This document shows positions 9,268 through 17,353 of a stretch of DNA of 64,000 nt, in pieces. The DNA is from Paenibacillus maysiensis (GTDB lineage Bacteria; Bacillota; Bacilli; Paenibacillales; Paenibacillaceae). The DNA lies in contig NZ_ASRY01000292.1 in assembly GCF_000520815.1 (NCBI RefSeq), positions 1 through 64,000 on the forward strand. The letters run 5' to 3'. The notes below the pieces were generated by a model. It saw only the letters and a list, made by a program, of their open reading frames with translations. It was not told the DNA's origin and did not search any database. The translations under genes were made by a program, and so were the position numbers. Within the stretch, counting starts at the first letter, position 1, and each line of letters opens with the position of its first letter.

Positions 9268-10304
9268 ACCGCACTCCTCCAAATCTCCCCCAACTGCTGC
9301 GCTGACAAAGCCTCCTGCGGATAATAACAACCACCAGCCAAGCTCTGTTTCAGTCGTTGTCCATCACTTTCTGATAAAAAGGCTACAAATGCACGCAGCG
9401 CCTGATCATCTGCACGTTGATTGGTTTTACCCGGCGTGGCTTCTCTGTCAAGACAAGCACTATAAAACGGTTCTGCGGGGATGATTTGTTCACAATATCG
9501 TTCTTCTAAATCATTCCAAATTTGTATTCCCTTAAGATCCAGATCACCGAAATAGTAAAACCGATGAGTTCTGTCACGTACCGGATATTGCTCAGGAAAC
9601 ATGCCGAAATTGCCCACAATTTTATTGCCGCATCCATAGATCAGCGTGCAAAATCGGCTTTCAGATAAATACGGCAGTAAAGCCTGAAAAGTGGTTCTGT
9701 TTTCGACAATCAAGTGCAGACACGGATCGTTATACGTATTCTCGGATAAGCGCTTTGGATGAACTGCGAACATGACCGGATCATAGCCTGAGTCAATCCG
9801 TAGCTTGTCCCATAGAGAAATTCGCTCAAGCAGCGTCCGACCCTTTTTCTCGGTTATCCACTTCTCGTCACCCACCAGTGCAAAGCTTCTTTCCGAGGCC
9901 GTGGCAGCTTCCAAGGGAAGACCCTGCTCCTGCAAATAACGGTGAATCCGCTGTAAATACGGCAAATCCAGCTCCAACATAGCTTCATCCTGTGCAAAAT
10001 ACCGATCCAGTGAAATCAAAGGATGAAGCTCCAGGCGATATTGATGTAACCGTTGTTGAAGTGCCGATTTTATCAACGGTTTGTTGACTCGGTAGCGCAA
10101 TGCGAGAGAAGGTAGCTTCGCCCGTCGACCTGCTGACTTAACCGCATGGAGTATCCCCGACTCTTCCAGCGCTAATACCGCCCCAGCAAACTGTTCATAC
10201 GTGATCTGCTTGCCTTGAAAGCATTGCTCCAGCTCCTCCGTCCAAACCATTGCACGCCGTACAGCCCGAATATATTCAGTCAGTTGCTGCTGAATCTCTA
10301 TCAT
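9258..10304 (-). CDS. jetD: Wadjet Toprim nuclease JetD
   Basis: A protein of 348 residues, first gene of the operon. The C-terminal 140 residues contain YFGDLDLKGIQIW, the DxD metal site of a Toprim fold (DUF2220 type), with an upstream glutamate-rich strand VENRTTFQALL. The N-terminal part is helical/winged-helix, as in topoisomerase VI-like nucleases. JetD cleaves circular DNA trapped by the JetABC motor (family knowledge). Start ATG at 10304 has AGGAG at a 6-nt gap. The order D-A-B-C differs from the A-B-C-D order of type I systems, suggesting another Wadjet subtype. Confidence 0.85.
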   Translation of the reverse strand: MIEIQQQLTEYIRAVRRAMVWTEELEQCFQGKQITYEQFAGAVLALEESGILHAVKSAGRRAKLPSLALRYRVNKPLIKSALQQRLHQYRLELHPLISLDRYFAQDEAMLELDLPYLQRIHRYLQEQGLPLEAATASERSFALVGDEKWITEKKGRTLLERISLWDKLRIDSGYDPVMFAVHPKRLSENTYNDPCLHLIVENRTTFQALLPYLSESRFCTLIYGCGNKIVGNFGMFPEQYPVRDRTHRFYYFGDLDLKGIQIWNDLEERYCEQIIPAEPFYSACLDREATPGKTNQRADDQALRAFVAFLSESDGQRLKQSLAGGCYYPQEALSAQQLGEIWRSAVWK

Positions 10305-10361
10305 GACAATCTCCTGTTCCTAAATAGAAGTATTAAGGATGTCCTCTTTTATGATGTAGGG

Positions 10362-10390
10362 TCTATACCCATTTAATTGAATTGTAACAA
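10362..10390 (-). promoter_or_regulatory. Promoter of the Wadjet operon
   Basis: On the minus strand TTGTTA (10390-10385), a 17-nt spacer and TATAGA (10367-10362) form a good sigma-A promoter, giving a 5' leader of about 50 nt before jetD. The remaining 160 nt up to the neighbouring gene show nothing else I can support. Confidence 0.6.
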
Positions 10391-10550
10391 ACGGGTTTGA
10401 AATTCGCTATAAGTTGGCCGTCTACTTTCTGTTGTGTTGGTTCAATGCCGCATCTTTAACCTCCACAGCCCTCACATCCTTTGCAGGAGACTAGCCAACT
10501 GCCCACACAAGCCATTTTGTCGTCAGCGTAGCATCTATACCTATGGATTG

Positions 10551-11201
10551 TTATGTACGGGCATACATTTCCTCTTCTACTCTTTCAATCGCTTGAATCA
10601 GCGTCATACAAGGATCTTCCTGCTTATACTGAATGGCCTGTTCGCCTGTACCGCCAGCATCACACCATTCCCAGTACATATGCACATCTACGGATTCCAG
10701 AAAATATACAGATAAGGCTTCGACCGGATTCATAGCATACATCGCCATAAAGGTTTCATTCGAGAGTTGCTCATAACGCAGGTATTCGTCTTTCAGCAGA
10801 TAGAGCAGATGCTGGATTGCCTGATCATTCACATTCATGATACGACGGATGAACGCATTGCGTCTTTCAACCGTATTCAGTATGATTTGCATAGCATGAC
10901 GAATCTGCACAGCTTCGGGACTGATTTTGAGCAGGTGAATTAAATCATTAGTGGTTAAATTAGGGTTCCAGGGAGCTGGCTCAATAATCCGTGTCCATGC
11001 GTCGTTATGCCCTTTTTCAAAAACTTCAATCGCGTCCGAAACATCGACACCGATCGTTTGCCATTTTCGTTGAAGTGCATCTACAATATGATAATAGTGT
11101 AGCTCTGCCGCTCCTTGCTCTCCCTTTTCCTGCTCCCACACGGGATTCATGCGTACAATATCCTTGATCGCTTGCACATTCGCTTTCCGTTTTTCAGTCA
11201 T
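10551..11201 (-). CDS. Unknown helical protein next to Wadjet
   Basis: About 216 residues; I do not recognise the family. It is predicted mostly helical, soluble and acidic, with a tryptophan-rich patch (MYWEWCDAGGTGEQA) near residue 185 and no signal or membrane segment. The start at 11201 has GGAGG 9 nt ahead; upstream in-frame starts at 11210 and 11291 lack spacing or a site. It is divergent from an XRE regulator, with a TTGACA promoter and palindromes between them. A decayed 3' copy lies at 2230-2362, across the Wadjet operon. It could be a toxin, immunity or regulatory partner, but nothing in the sequence decides this. Confidence 0.6.
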   Translation of the reverse strand: MTEKRKANVQAIKDIVRMNPVWEQEKGEQGAAELHYYHIVDALQRKWQTIGVDVSDAIEVFEKGHNDAWTRIIEPAPWNPNLTTNDLIHLLKISPEAVQIRHAMQIILNTVERRNAFIRRIMNVNDQAIQHLLYLLKDEYLRYEQLSNETFMAMYAMNPVEALSVYFLESVDVHMYWEWCDAGGTGEQAIQYKQEDPCMTLIQAIERVEEEMYART

Positions 11202-11261
11202 AGGTATCATCCTCCATTGAAATTCTGGTAAAATAGCAATAGCAAAGCTAAGGGTATGTTC

Positions 11262-11291
11262 GTTACATCCCTTTGGGTTGTAGTATGTCAA
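11262..11291 (-). promoter_or_regulatory. Promoter for the unknown gene at 10551-11201
   Basis: On the minus strand TTGACA (11291-11286), an 18-nt spacer, then TGTAAC (11267-11262). The -35 box lies 8 nt from the first XRE-type palindrome, so regulator binding could affect it. Confidence 0.5.
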
Positions 11292-11298
11292 TCTTTAA

Positions 11299-11316
11299 TA
11301 TGCCCTTAAGGTCATA
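11299..11316. promoter_or_regulatory. Palindromic operator O1
   Basis: TATGCCCTTAAGGTCATA is a near-perfect palindrome (one mismatched pair) between the divergent unknown gene and XRE regulator. A related, less symmetric site occurs 25 bp further right. Confidence 0.5.
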
Positions 11317-11323
11317 AAACAAA

Positions 11324-11341
11324 TATAACCCTATGGTCATA
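11324..11341. promoter_or_regulatory. Palindromic operator O2
   Basis: TATAACCCTATGGTCATA shares the CC....GGTCATA half with O1 at a 25-bp centre spacing, as paired operators for a small dimeric repressor often do. Its left half is less conserved. Confidence 0.4.
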
Positions 11342-11371
11342 TTTTATCAACGATATATGGAGGAAATCCAA

Positions 11372-11587
11372 ATGTTAAAAATCAGAATCAAGCTAAAGGA
11401 AATTCTCAAAGAAAAAGGTATCACTCAAAAACAATTAGAAGAACTATCCGGTGTTTCACAGGCAAGGATATCCAAACTAAGCAGTGATGACCGACAAGAA
11501 GTAAACTTGCTAATGCTTGAAAAGATCGCCCATGCTCTGGAGATCAAGGACATTTCCGTGTTAATGCAGTTTGAAGAAACAGAATAG
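11372..11587 (+). CDS. Small XRE-family transcriptional regulator
   Basis: A protein of 71 residues, a single Cro/C1-type helix-turn-helix: LKEILKEKGITQKQLEELSG, then VSQARISKL as recognition helix. The chosen ATG at 11372 has GGAGG at an 8-nt gap; an earlier in-frame ATG at 11333 has none. It probably represses itself and the divergent unknown gene through O1 and O2 (inference). Small regulators like this often accompany defence loci; whether it reads any Wadjet signal is unknown. Confidence 0.75.
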   Translation: MLKIRIKLKEILKEKGITQKQLEELSGVSQARISKLSSDDRQEVNLLMLEKIAHALEIKDISVLMQFEETE

Positions 11588-11745
11588 CGTGGTTTGTAGA
11601 TGTTAAACGTAGGAATACATCAGGGAGTCTGTGTTAAAACGGGCTTCTTTTTTTGTTCCGAATTTTAGAGTGGTGGTCCAAGCAGTTCCACGTTTATAAA
11701 AAAGTTAGTTCATCATGAGTTTATTAGCATTTTATAACCAACATT

Positions 11746-11784
11746 AAAAAGGCTTGCCAAGTTCTTAGGCAAACCTTTTTTATA
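11746..11784 (+). terminator. Hairpin terminator
   Basis: AAAAGGCTTGCC pairs with GGCAAACCTTTT (one mismatch) and is followed by T-rich sequence. It could end the XRE transcript about 160 nt after its stop. Confidence 0.5.
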
Positions 11785-11843
11785 TTTCAAAGAAAATGAG
11801 GAACGTCATAGCTGTGCTACATGTGTGGTATGAGAAATACGTG

Positions 11844-11875
11844 CTTTCAACTCACGCTCCTACATAAGGAGCGAC
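11844..11875 (-). CRISPR. Solitary full-length type I-C-like CRISPR repeat
   Basis: On the minus strand this is exactly 32 nt: GTCGCTCCTTATGTAGGAGC then GTGAGTTGAAAG. It fits the type I-C repeat plan in length, 5' GTCGC, internal palindrome and 3' TTGAAA. Upstream of the GTC end lies a leader-like stretch (11876-11915) with a 12-bp palindrome, similar to the flank of the repeat at 2426-2457. There is no spacer or second repeat and there are no cas genes in the window. Confidence 0.6.
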
Positions 11876-11883
11876 AGCACGCC

Positions 11884-11913
11884 TTACAAAGCCTTACCAG
11901 CAAGGCTTTGTAA
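11884..11913. repeat. 12-bp palindrome in CRISPR-leader-like flank
   Basis: TTACAAAGCCTT and AAGGCTTTGTAA pair perfectly around a 6-nt loop, 9 nt from the CRISPR-like repeat. A weaker version (AAGCC...GGTTT) occupies the same place next to the repeat at 2426-2457. Confidence 0.5.
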
Positions 11914-12032
11914 ACGCTTTTTCGCGAATCTCTTTTTAACTCACCAATAAATGTTAAAAACCACACCCCAAAATCGCTGAATCCCTTGTCTGGCGCGAGG
12001 TGCGAATGTTCCGGGTCCCATGTCTTGTTCTG

Positions 12033-12713
12033 TTATAAATTCTTTTTCAATTCCTGATCCTTTTGCTGCTCACTCAAATGCTTTAGTTCCTTGCTGTCAT
12101 ACAATAGACTCAGGCGGGGCTCGAAATTATCACCTTGTAAATCAAGCAAAATTTCTGTATCTTCTGTCTCCCATGCTGCCTGATAATGCAATTCACCTGT
12201 CGCTACAGCCATTCCCCATTGGCTTGGTGTATCTTTGTATAACTCTCCCTTCCAAAGGGTATCATCACTGCTAGGCTTGCCGTATTTCTCCGTTAGGCTC
12301 TTTTTTAAGTCATTATAATTTTCAATATAATCATTCTTATTCGTATGTTTCTCTGTAACTAAATAACCTGCACGAACCAATTGATCATCCACAAAAAAGT
12401 ACATGAGTCCGCTTTCCAGTCCCAATATCTTGGAATAATAGGCAATCGACTCATGATCTTCTTCCTCAACCTTCATATCTTCAGATGCCTTTACTTGTTC
12501 TTTACTCATCCCCCAGCCTACGTTGCGAAATGAAATTTTACCTTGATATCCCTTGTTTTCAGTCGCTACCGTCTCATGCACAGATGAACTGGCAGAGCCT
12601 CCTGATGCATTTGAACTTGTAGCACTCTCTGTACTCGTGGTACCGCTCTTGGAAGAAGTACAACCCGATAGAACGACCCCTGCTAGACACAACCATAAAA
12701 ATATCTTTTTCAT
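12033..12713 (-). CDS. Lipoprotein of unknown function
   Basis: A protein of 226 residues. The N-terminus is a lipoprotein signal with lipobox LSGC (Cys18), then a 35-residue Ser/Thr/Gly linker. The C-terminal 150 residues carry NVGWGMSKEQVKASE, a motif seen in small extracytoplasmic domains of Firmicutes lipoproteins, and a YFFVDDQLVRAGYLV strand pattern. Attached to the outer face of the membrane. No enzyme motif is seen. Probably monocistronic. Confidence 0.7.
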   Translation of the reverse strand: MKKIFLWLCLAGVVLSGCTSSKSGTTSTESATSSNASGGSASSSVHETVATENKGYQGKISFRNVGWGMSKEQVKASEDMKVEEEDHESIAYYSKILGLESGLMYFFVDDQLVRAGYLVTEKHTNKNDYIENYNDLKKSLTEKYGKPSSDDTLWKGELYKDTPSQWGMAVATGELHYQAAWETEDTEILLDLQGDNFEPRLSLLYDSKELKHLSEQQKDQELKKNL

Positions 12714-12873
12714 AAACTGACCCCTTTACCGAATATATACCAAAACTCTACCATGTCTTTGGTAATGGGTCTATAGTAATGATCATACAAACCATTTTTC
12801 AGCTATCTATTCCCCAACCATTACGTTATAATAATCTCAATTATTTTATTCCGATGTGAAAAGAGTGATATAT

Positions 12874-13255
12874 ATGAATCAGGTTCCTGCCTCGATTCCC
12901 CGTCCGTTGGTTAGGGCTAATCAATGGGTTGTTAGCTATTCCACTTGTTGCAGGGTTGCTCGGTGTGCTTTTCAACTTCAATCCGGTGATGCGGGTGGCC
13001 AAGCTGTTTTTAAAGAAAAGCCCTTCCTCATATGTGCAGGAGGACCGGGGACAGCAAAGATTTAATCAGCTCCTTGCCGTCTTTTTTCTGCTGGTGGCTC
13101 TGGTAGGGTTTACGCTCCAATGGAGTATTGTCGCTTATGTGTTCTCGGCGATGGTGCTGGTGGCGGCATTGGTGGCTATTCTGGGCTTCTGTGTCGGATG
13201 CTTTATTCTCTACCAATGGTCCCAATATCAATATCGGAGAAGAAATCACGTATAG
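12874..13255 (+). pseudogene. DUF4395 membrane protein, frameshifted by internal deletion
   Basis: The start at 12874 gives MNQVPASIPRPLVRANQW, the usual DUF4395 beginning, and then the frame is lost. The family continues in the +1 frame from about 12929 with LLAIPLVAGLLG, a NPVMRVAKLFL motif and two membrane helices to the stop at 13255. Roughly 15-20 codons that normally encode the first membrane helix are missing at the junction near 12927. The downstream part alone begins at a TTG without a ribosome-binding site. Best read as a recently broken gene; a sequencing error alone would not explain the missing helix. Confidence 0.65.
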
Positions 13256-13273
13256 ATTGTCTCCCCTTCATCA

Positions 13274-13621
13274 CTATTTTGCAACAATCGTATCCTCAAA
13301 TACAAAAACAGAGATGGCTATATCTTCCTCCACCTTAATATCCGAAAAGAGGTGCAGCAGTCGGGAATCCATGTAATCCTCCAGTTCTTTGTTGAACTGT
13401 ACGGGATAGATTTTTTGAACCATTTTGGTTCGAGCTGCATGCACCATCTCTTTCCCGGCAACCTCTTGTGCCAGAAATTTTTCGGATGGGGTTAAATTTC
13501 CATACAGCATCGTGATGGCCATGTTATCTACAAAGGTTGTATGTATCCGTTCCGGGCCTTTTCCAAATAGCTCTTTACGTACTTTTCGAATAATTTCGTT
13601 AAAACCCGTTTCCCTTCTCAT
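13274..13621 (-). CDS. DUF2294 / MpsC-family protein
   Basis: A protein of 115 residues, soluble. RKELFGKGPERIHTTF, MLYGNLTPSEKFLA and EDYMDSRLLHLFSDI are the core of the DUF2294 family, whose staphylococcal member MpsC belongs to a membrane-potential/bicarbonate-associated system. No mpsA or mpsB is nearby, so the role here is open. It converges with the broken DUF4395 gene. Confidence 0.7.
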   Translation of the reverse strand: MRRETGFNEIIRKVRKELFGKGPERIHTTFVDNMAITMLYGNLTPSEKFLAQEVAGKEMVHAARTKMVQKIYPVQFNKELEDYMDSRLLHLFSDIKVEEDIAISVFVFEDTIVAK

Positions 13622-13807
13622 ATCGCACCGCTCTCCTAAAATCTACTAAAATCCCTATTGCTATTTCCATCATAACCGATTCCTATCATATAAAACAGAG
13701 ACTAGCGAAAGTGATTTTTGGAACATGCTTTGTGATATATGCTGAATTAAGAAAACAAAACACAGCCTACCCTATCGGCAGACTGCGCATGTTCTTATTC
13801 CAATGGA

Positions 13808-14473
13808 CTAATCCTTAACCAGTCGATTTGAAAGCATCAACATGATAAAAGAGAATAAAACGATGACCGCTACCCAGCTCCAAGAGAGTGTCATATTTCC
13901 GACCTCGGACGCGGTGTAAATCGCTGTAGGCAGGGTTTGAGTCTGTTCAGGAATATTACCTGCAAGCATCAGCGTAGCGCCAAATTCCCCTAACCCTCGT
14001 GCAAATCCGAGAATGTATCCTGAAATGAGAGATCGGTAGGCAAGGGGCATCGTAATGTGGCGAAACACTTGCCATTCGTTGGCACCTTGCACACGTGCAA
14101 TCTGCTCCACCTCGGGATCTACGGCTTCAAAGCCTGCTTTGATAGTCCGGTAAGCCAATGGAAAAGCAACAACTACAGCCGCTACCACTGCAGCTCCCCA
14201 CGTAAATACAATCGTCTGCTGGAATAGGCTTTCAAAGACAGTGCCAATCCAGCTTTTCCTTCCCAGCAATATGAGCAAAATAAAGCCGACAACAGTGGGA
14301 GGCAAAACGAGCGGAAGAAGTAGGACGGTCTCGATCACACTGGTTCCCCTCCGCGGCGTGCAGTTCGCCATCATCCGCGCTACCACAGTAGCTAATAAAA
14401 AGACGATGATGCTGGCGACGACAGCGACTTTAACAGATACGATAACCGGAGGAAGAAAAGCTGACCAATCCAA
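13808..14473 (-). CDS. modB: Molybdate ABC transporter permease
   Basis: A protein of 221 residues with five or six membrane helices and the binding-protein-dependent permease loop (EQIARVQGANEWQVFRHITM) that docks the ATPase. LARGFGEFGATLM-type sequence (FARGLGEFGATLMLAGNIP) is the ModB hallmark. TTG start at 14473 follows GGAGG at 8 nt. It lies 27 nt after modA. No modC ATPase gene follows, so the ATPase must be elsewhere or shared. Confidence 0.9.
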   Translation of the reverse strand: MDWSAFLPPVIVSVKVAVVASIIVFLLATVVARMMANCTPRRGTSVIETVLLLPLVLPPTVVGFILLILLGRKSWIGTVFESLFQQTIVFTWGAAVVAAVVVAFPLAYRTIKAGFEAVDPEVEQIARVQGANEWQVFRHITMPLAYRSLISGYILGFARGLGEFGATLMLAGNIPEQTQTLPTAIYTASEVGNMTLSWSWVAVIVLFSFIMLMLSNRLVKD

Positions 14474-14500
14474 CGGGACCCCCTCCTTTATCTGTGAATT

Positions 14501-15322
14501 CTATTTTCCCGTCATTTCTGTAGGGGCTGAAAATCCATCTTTGCTGAACACACTCATAGCTTCATCTGTCCGCAGAAAATCAAGAAACTCGCCTGCTTCC
14601 TGGCTGTGTTTGGTTGCTTTTACAATGCCTTCAGGATACAGGATGGGTGCATGCAATTCCTCGGGCACTTCCAGTGCTATGACCGTTTTATCGGATGATT
14701 TGGCATCCGTCAGATAGACGAGCCCTGCATCGGCGTTGCCTGTTTCAACATAATTCAATACCTGTCTTACGTCCTTGGCGAATACCATCTTAGGTTCCAG
14801 CTTGTCCCATAGTCCGGCCTTTGTCAGCGATTCTTTGGAATACTGTCCGGCGGGAACGGTAGTAGGCTCCCCAACAGCCACTTTCAGGAAAGAAGGACCC
14901 ATCAGATCATTGAGCGTAATGCTTTTGTTATCTGTGCTTTTCGCCTTATCTTGCGGAACAACCACAACCAGTTTATTTTGAAGCAGTACGTTATCCTTTT
15001 CCACCAATGAAGCATCGGTTAATGCCTTCATTTGCTTCATGCCTGCCGAAATAAATACGTCAGCGGGTGCGCCTTGCTCAATTTGTTTTTGTAATGTACC
15101 GGATGAAGCGTAGTTAAAGGTAAGTTTGATATCTGGGTGCTGTTTCTCATACTGGCCCTTGAGCGTATTTAGACTATCTTGAAGACTCGCAGCGGCTGAT
15201 ACGACTAGTTCTGTCTTGGGTGCGGACTGTGCCGACTGTACAGCAGCCGGAGACGAGCACCCCGCCAGAACCCATGCCAACAATCCAACGAACGTGAATA
15301 TGTACCCAAATTTCTTTTTCAA
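14501..15322 (-). CDS. modA: Molybdate-binding lipoprotein
   Basis: A protein of 273 residues. Lipobox LAGC (Cys22), then the ModA fold: ELVVSAAASLQDSLN oxyanion-binding start, NYASSGTLQKQIEQGAPADVF, and GNADAGLVYLTDA near the C-terminus. Binds molybdate or tungstate outside the cell and delivers it to ModB. TTG start with GGGGAAG ahead. It supplies molybdenum for the cofactor made by the genes upstream in the same direction. Confidence 0.9.
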   Translation of the reverse strand: MKKKFGYIFTFVGLLAWVLAGCSSPAAVQSAQSAPKTELVVSAAASLQDSLNTLKGQYEKQHPDIKLTFNYASSGTLQKQIEQGAPADVFISAGMKQMKALTDASLVEKDNVLLQNKLVVVVPQDKAKSTDNKSITLNDLMGPSFLKVAVGEPTTVPAGQYSKESLTKAGLWDKLEPKMVFAKDVRQVLNYVETGNADAGLVYLTDAKSSDKTVIALEVPEELHAPILYPEGIVKATKHSQEAGEFLDFLRTDEAMSVFSKDGFSAPTEMTGK

Positions 15323-15424
15323 TTGTTCTTCCCCTATCCTATAAATTCCAAAATGAGATGACGAAAATGTGATAGCGAAAATAAGAAAACATTGTACATC
15401 TCATAACGGGTCGAATCTATTGGG

Positions 15425-16504
15425 TCAACCCAAATATTTGTGATAAATCGATCTCGCCTCAGCGATGTCCTTCGTCCCATGAATTAAGACGCGTCCATCC
15501 TGAAAAAGAACGATTCGATGCGTTCCGATAACAACGGATACCAGGTATGGATTATGCTCCACCTTGTCCCCCTGACGGGACAACAAACGTGCCGCTTCAT
15601 TCAGATCACGAACAGTACCCGGGGCCGGGCGGATTTGAACCGTATCTCGTCCGCACAAGACAGCCGTTTTAGCCTGATGCTCCGATTGTAAAAAAGGATA
15701 CACAGGGTACTCACCACATGTTGGACAATCGGCTTTCTTCATGGCGCTGATTTGGATCGCCTGATGCTGATTGTTCCACAGATCAAAAGAAATCAGCTTA
15801 TTTTGCAAAGCCGAATCGTCCCCAGTGAGCAGCTTCAATGCCTCAGCGCTTTGATAAGCGGCCACCATCTGTACAGCCGGGCTAATCACACCGACCGTAT
15901 CACAGGTCGCACCACCGAGCGGTACGGTTCCGAGCAGGCAATGCAGGCACGGTGTCTGCCCTGGCACGATGGTAAAGGTTGTCCCATAGCTGCCCACACA
16001 CGCCCCGTAAATCCAAGGGATTTGGTGCTTGACCGCGTAATCGTTCATAAGCAGACGTGTATCGAAATTGTCAGTGGCATCTACGATGAGATCCACCCCT
16101 GCTGCGATATCGTCGATTTCCTCCAGCGAGACGTCCCGGACTAGCGCACGAATGTCCACGTCCGAATTGATTTGCTGCAATCGCTTCTGCGCGGCCACTG
16201 CCTTGGGGATCTGATCACGGGCATCCGCTTCGTCATAGAGCTGTTGGCGTTGCAAATTGCTCCAATCTACATAATCACGGTCTACCAACGTCAGCCGTCC
16301 GATGCCCGCTCGCACCAGCATGTCAGCATTGGCAGTGCCCAGTGCGCCGGCCCCCACCATCAACACGTGCTTACTACGGATATTTTGCTGGCCTGTCGGT
16401 CCAATTTTCGAGAATAATTCCTGTCTAGAATAACGGGCATGAGACGCATGCGCATGTGCTTGTGCAGCAACTTCTATTTTCTGGATTTTGTCCATTTCTG
16501 ACAT
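15425..16504 (-). CDS. moeB: MoeB/ThiF-type sulfur-carrier adenylyltransferase
   Basis: A protein of 359 residues. It adenylates the C-terminal glycine of MoaD (or ThiS). The nucleotide-binding GAGALGTANADMLVRAG (about 50-66), the arginine-containing NLQRQQLY, the catalytic-Cys segment GGATCDTVG, and two Cys pairs (CLHC, CPTC) for zinc are present. The C-terminal 80 residues are a small domain rather than a rhodanese domain (DTVQIRPAPGTVRDLNEAA), ending in a short beta-alpha repeat. Its place after two moaD-type genes favours molybdopterin over thiamine. Confidence 0.85.
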   Translation of the reverse strand: MSEMDKIQKIEVAAQAHAHASHARYSRQELFSKIGPTGQQNIRSKHVLMVGAGALGTANADMLVRAGIGRLTLVDRDYVDWSNLQRQQLYDEADARDQIPKAVAAQKRLQQINSDVDIRALVRDVSLEEIDDIAAGVDLIVDATDNFDTRLLMNDYAVKHQIPWIYGACVGSYGTTFTIVPGQTPCLHCLLGTVPLGGATCDTVGVISPAVQMVAAYQSAEALKLLTGDDSALQNKLISFDLWNNQHQAIQISAMKKADCPTCGEYPVYPFLQSEHQAKTAVLCGRDTVQIRPAPGTVRDLNEAARLLSRQGDKVEHNPYLVSVVIGTHRIVLFQDGRVLIHGTKDIAEARSIYHKYLG

Positions 16505-16582
16505 CGTTGATTTACGCCTCCATACTTATCCATTGATAGCTACAAGTTAATCAGACAAGCTAAAAGTTCAGATGTCCTCGCC

Positions 16583-17299
16583 CTAATTCGAAAGCTTTGG
16601 GGTATTTTGAGGATTCCAGCCACCCAGCTGATGCCCCTTCCATTCTGAGCCGTCCTCCCACACTTCCTTTTTCCAAATCGGTACGATTTGCTTTAACCGT
16701 TCAATGGCATGGCGGCTGGCTTCGTAGCAAGTATCGCGGTGTGCAGCAGAGACAGCAATCACCACACTCGTCTCTCCAATTCTTACCGTGCCAAGCCGAT
16801 GTGTAATCGCAGTACGTGTAGAAGGCCAGTGCTCTGCAATTTCGTCACCAATCTGCTTCATCGTGTTCATGGCCATCGGGACATACGCCTCATATTCAAG
16901 CAGCACCGTTCGCTGACCTTGCGTAAATTCCCGAGTCGTACCATTAAAGGTCAGCGAAGCGCCATGAGAAGGGTCGAGCACCTTTGAGGTTACTTCATCG
17001 GCATCAATCGGGTCGTACGTAATGGCAAATAAACCACATTTTGAAACGACCGTCTCCATCCCGGGTGCTGACTGATGAAGCGCAATTACATCTGATGGAA
17101 GCACAAGTTCATCTGGAGAAGCCAGCTTTTTATGATGGGTAAAAAAAGAACCTGGCAGTTGTGAAGTCACTTCCGGGTACAGCTCATTCAGCTTTTTTCG
17201 AATGTCTGCAATGGTCACCGCTCCCTGTGAAAGTTCTACCGTGATCACATCACCAAGTTGCTCCGCCATACCTGCGAATAGTTGAATACGGTATTGCAT
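16583..17299 (-). CDS. moaE: MoaD-MoaE fusion; MoaD part lacks the GG tail
   Basis: A protein of 238 residues. Residues 1-80 match MoaD (YRIQLFAGMAEQLGD), but where MoaD ends in GG this protein reads LHQSAPGMETVV and runs on. Residues about 85-225 are MoaE, the catalytic subunit of molybdopterin synthase, with FNGTTREF, LEYEAYVPMA, HRLGTVRIGE and the lysine-rich IWKKEVWEDGSEWKG. The fused domain cannot carry thiocarboxylate, so it may fix subunit contacts or mimic MoaD; the free MoaD downstream-numbered at 17354-17602 keeps GG. Start ATG 17299. Confidence 0.9.
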   Translation of the reverse strand: MQYRIQLFAGMAEQLGDVITVELSQGAVTIADIRKKLNELYPEVTSQLPGSFFTHHKKLASPDELVLPSDVIALHQSAPGMETVVSKCGLFAITYDPIDADEVTSKVLDPSHGASLTFNGTTREFTQGQRTVLLEYEAYVPMAMNTMKQIGDEIAEHWPSTRTAITHRLGTVRIGETSVVIAVSAAHRDTCYEASRHAIERLKQIVPIWKKEVWEDGSEWKGHQLGGWNPQNTPKLSN

Positions 17300-17353
17300 A
17301 TGATCTGCCCCCTTGCACCTATTCTATCGATACACCTATCCTATTAATAGAAT

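Larger units (their letters stand above)
11588..12032. other. Intergenic region, 445 nt
   Basis: It holds a hairpin terminator (11746-11784), one CRISPR-like repeat (11844-11875) and an adjacent 12-bp palindrome (11884-11913). I see no further gene. Confidence 0.6.
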
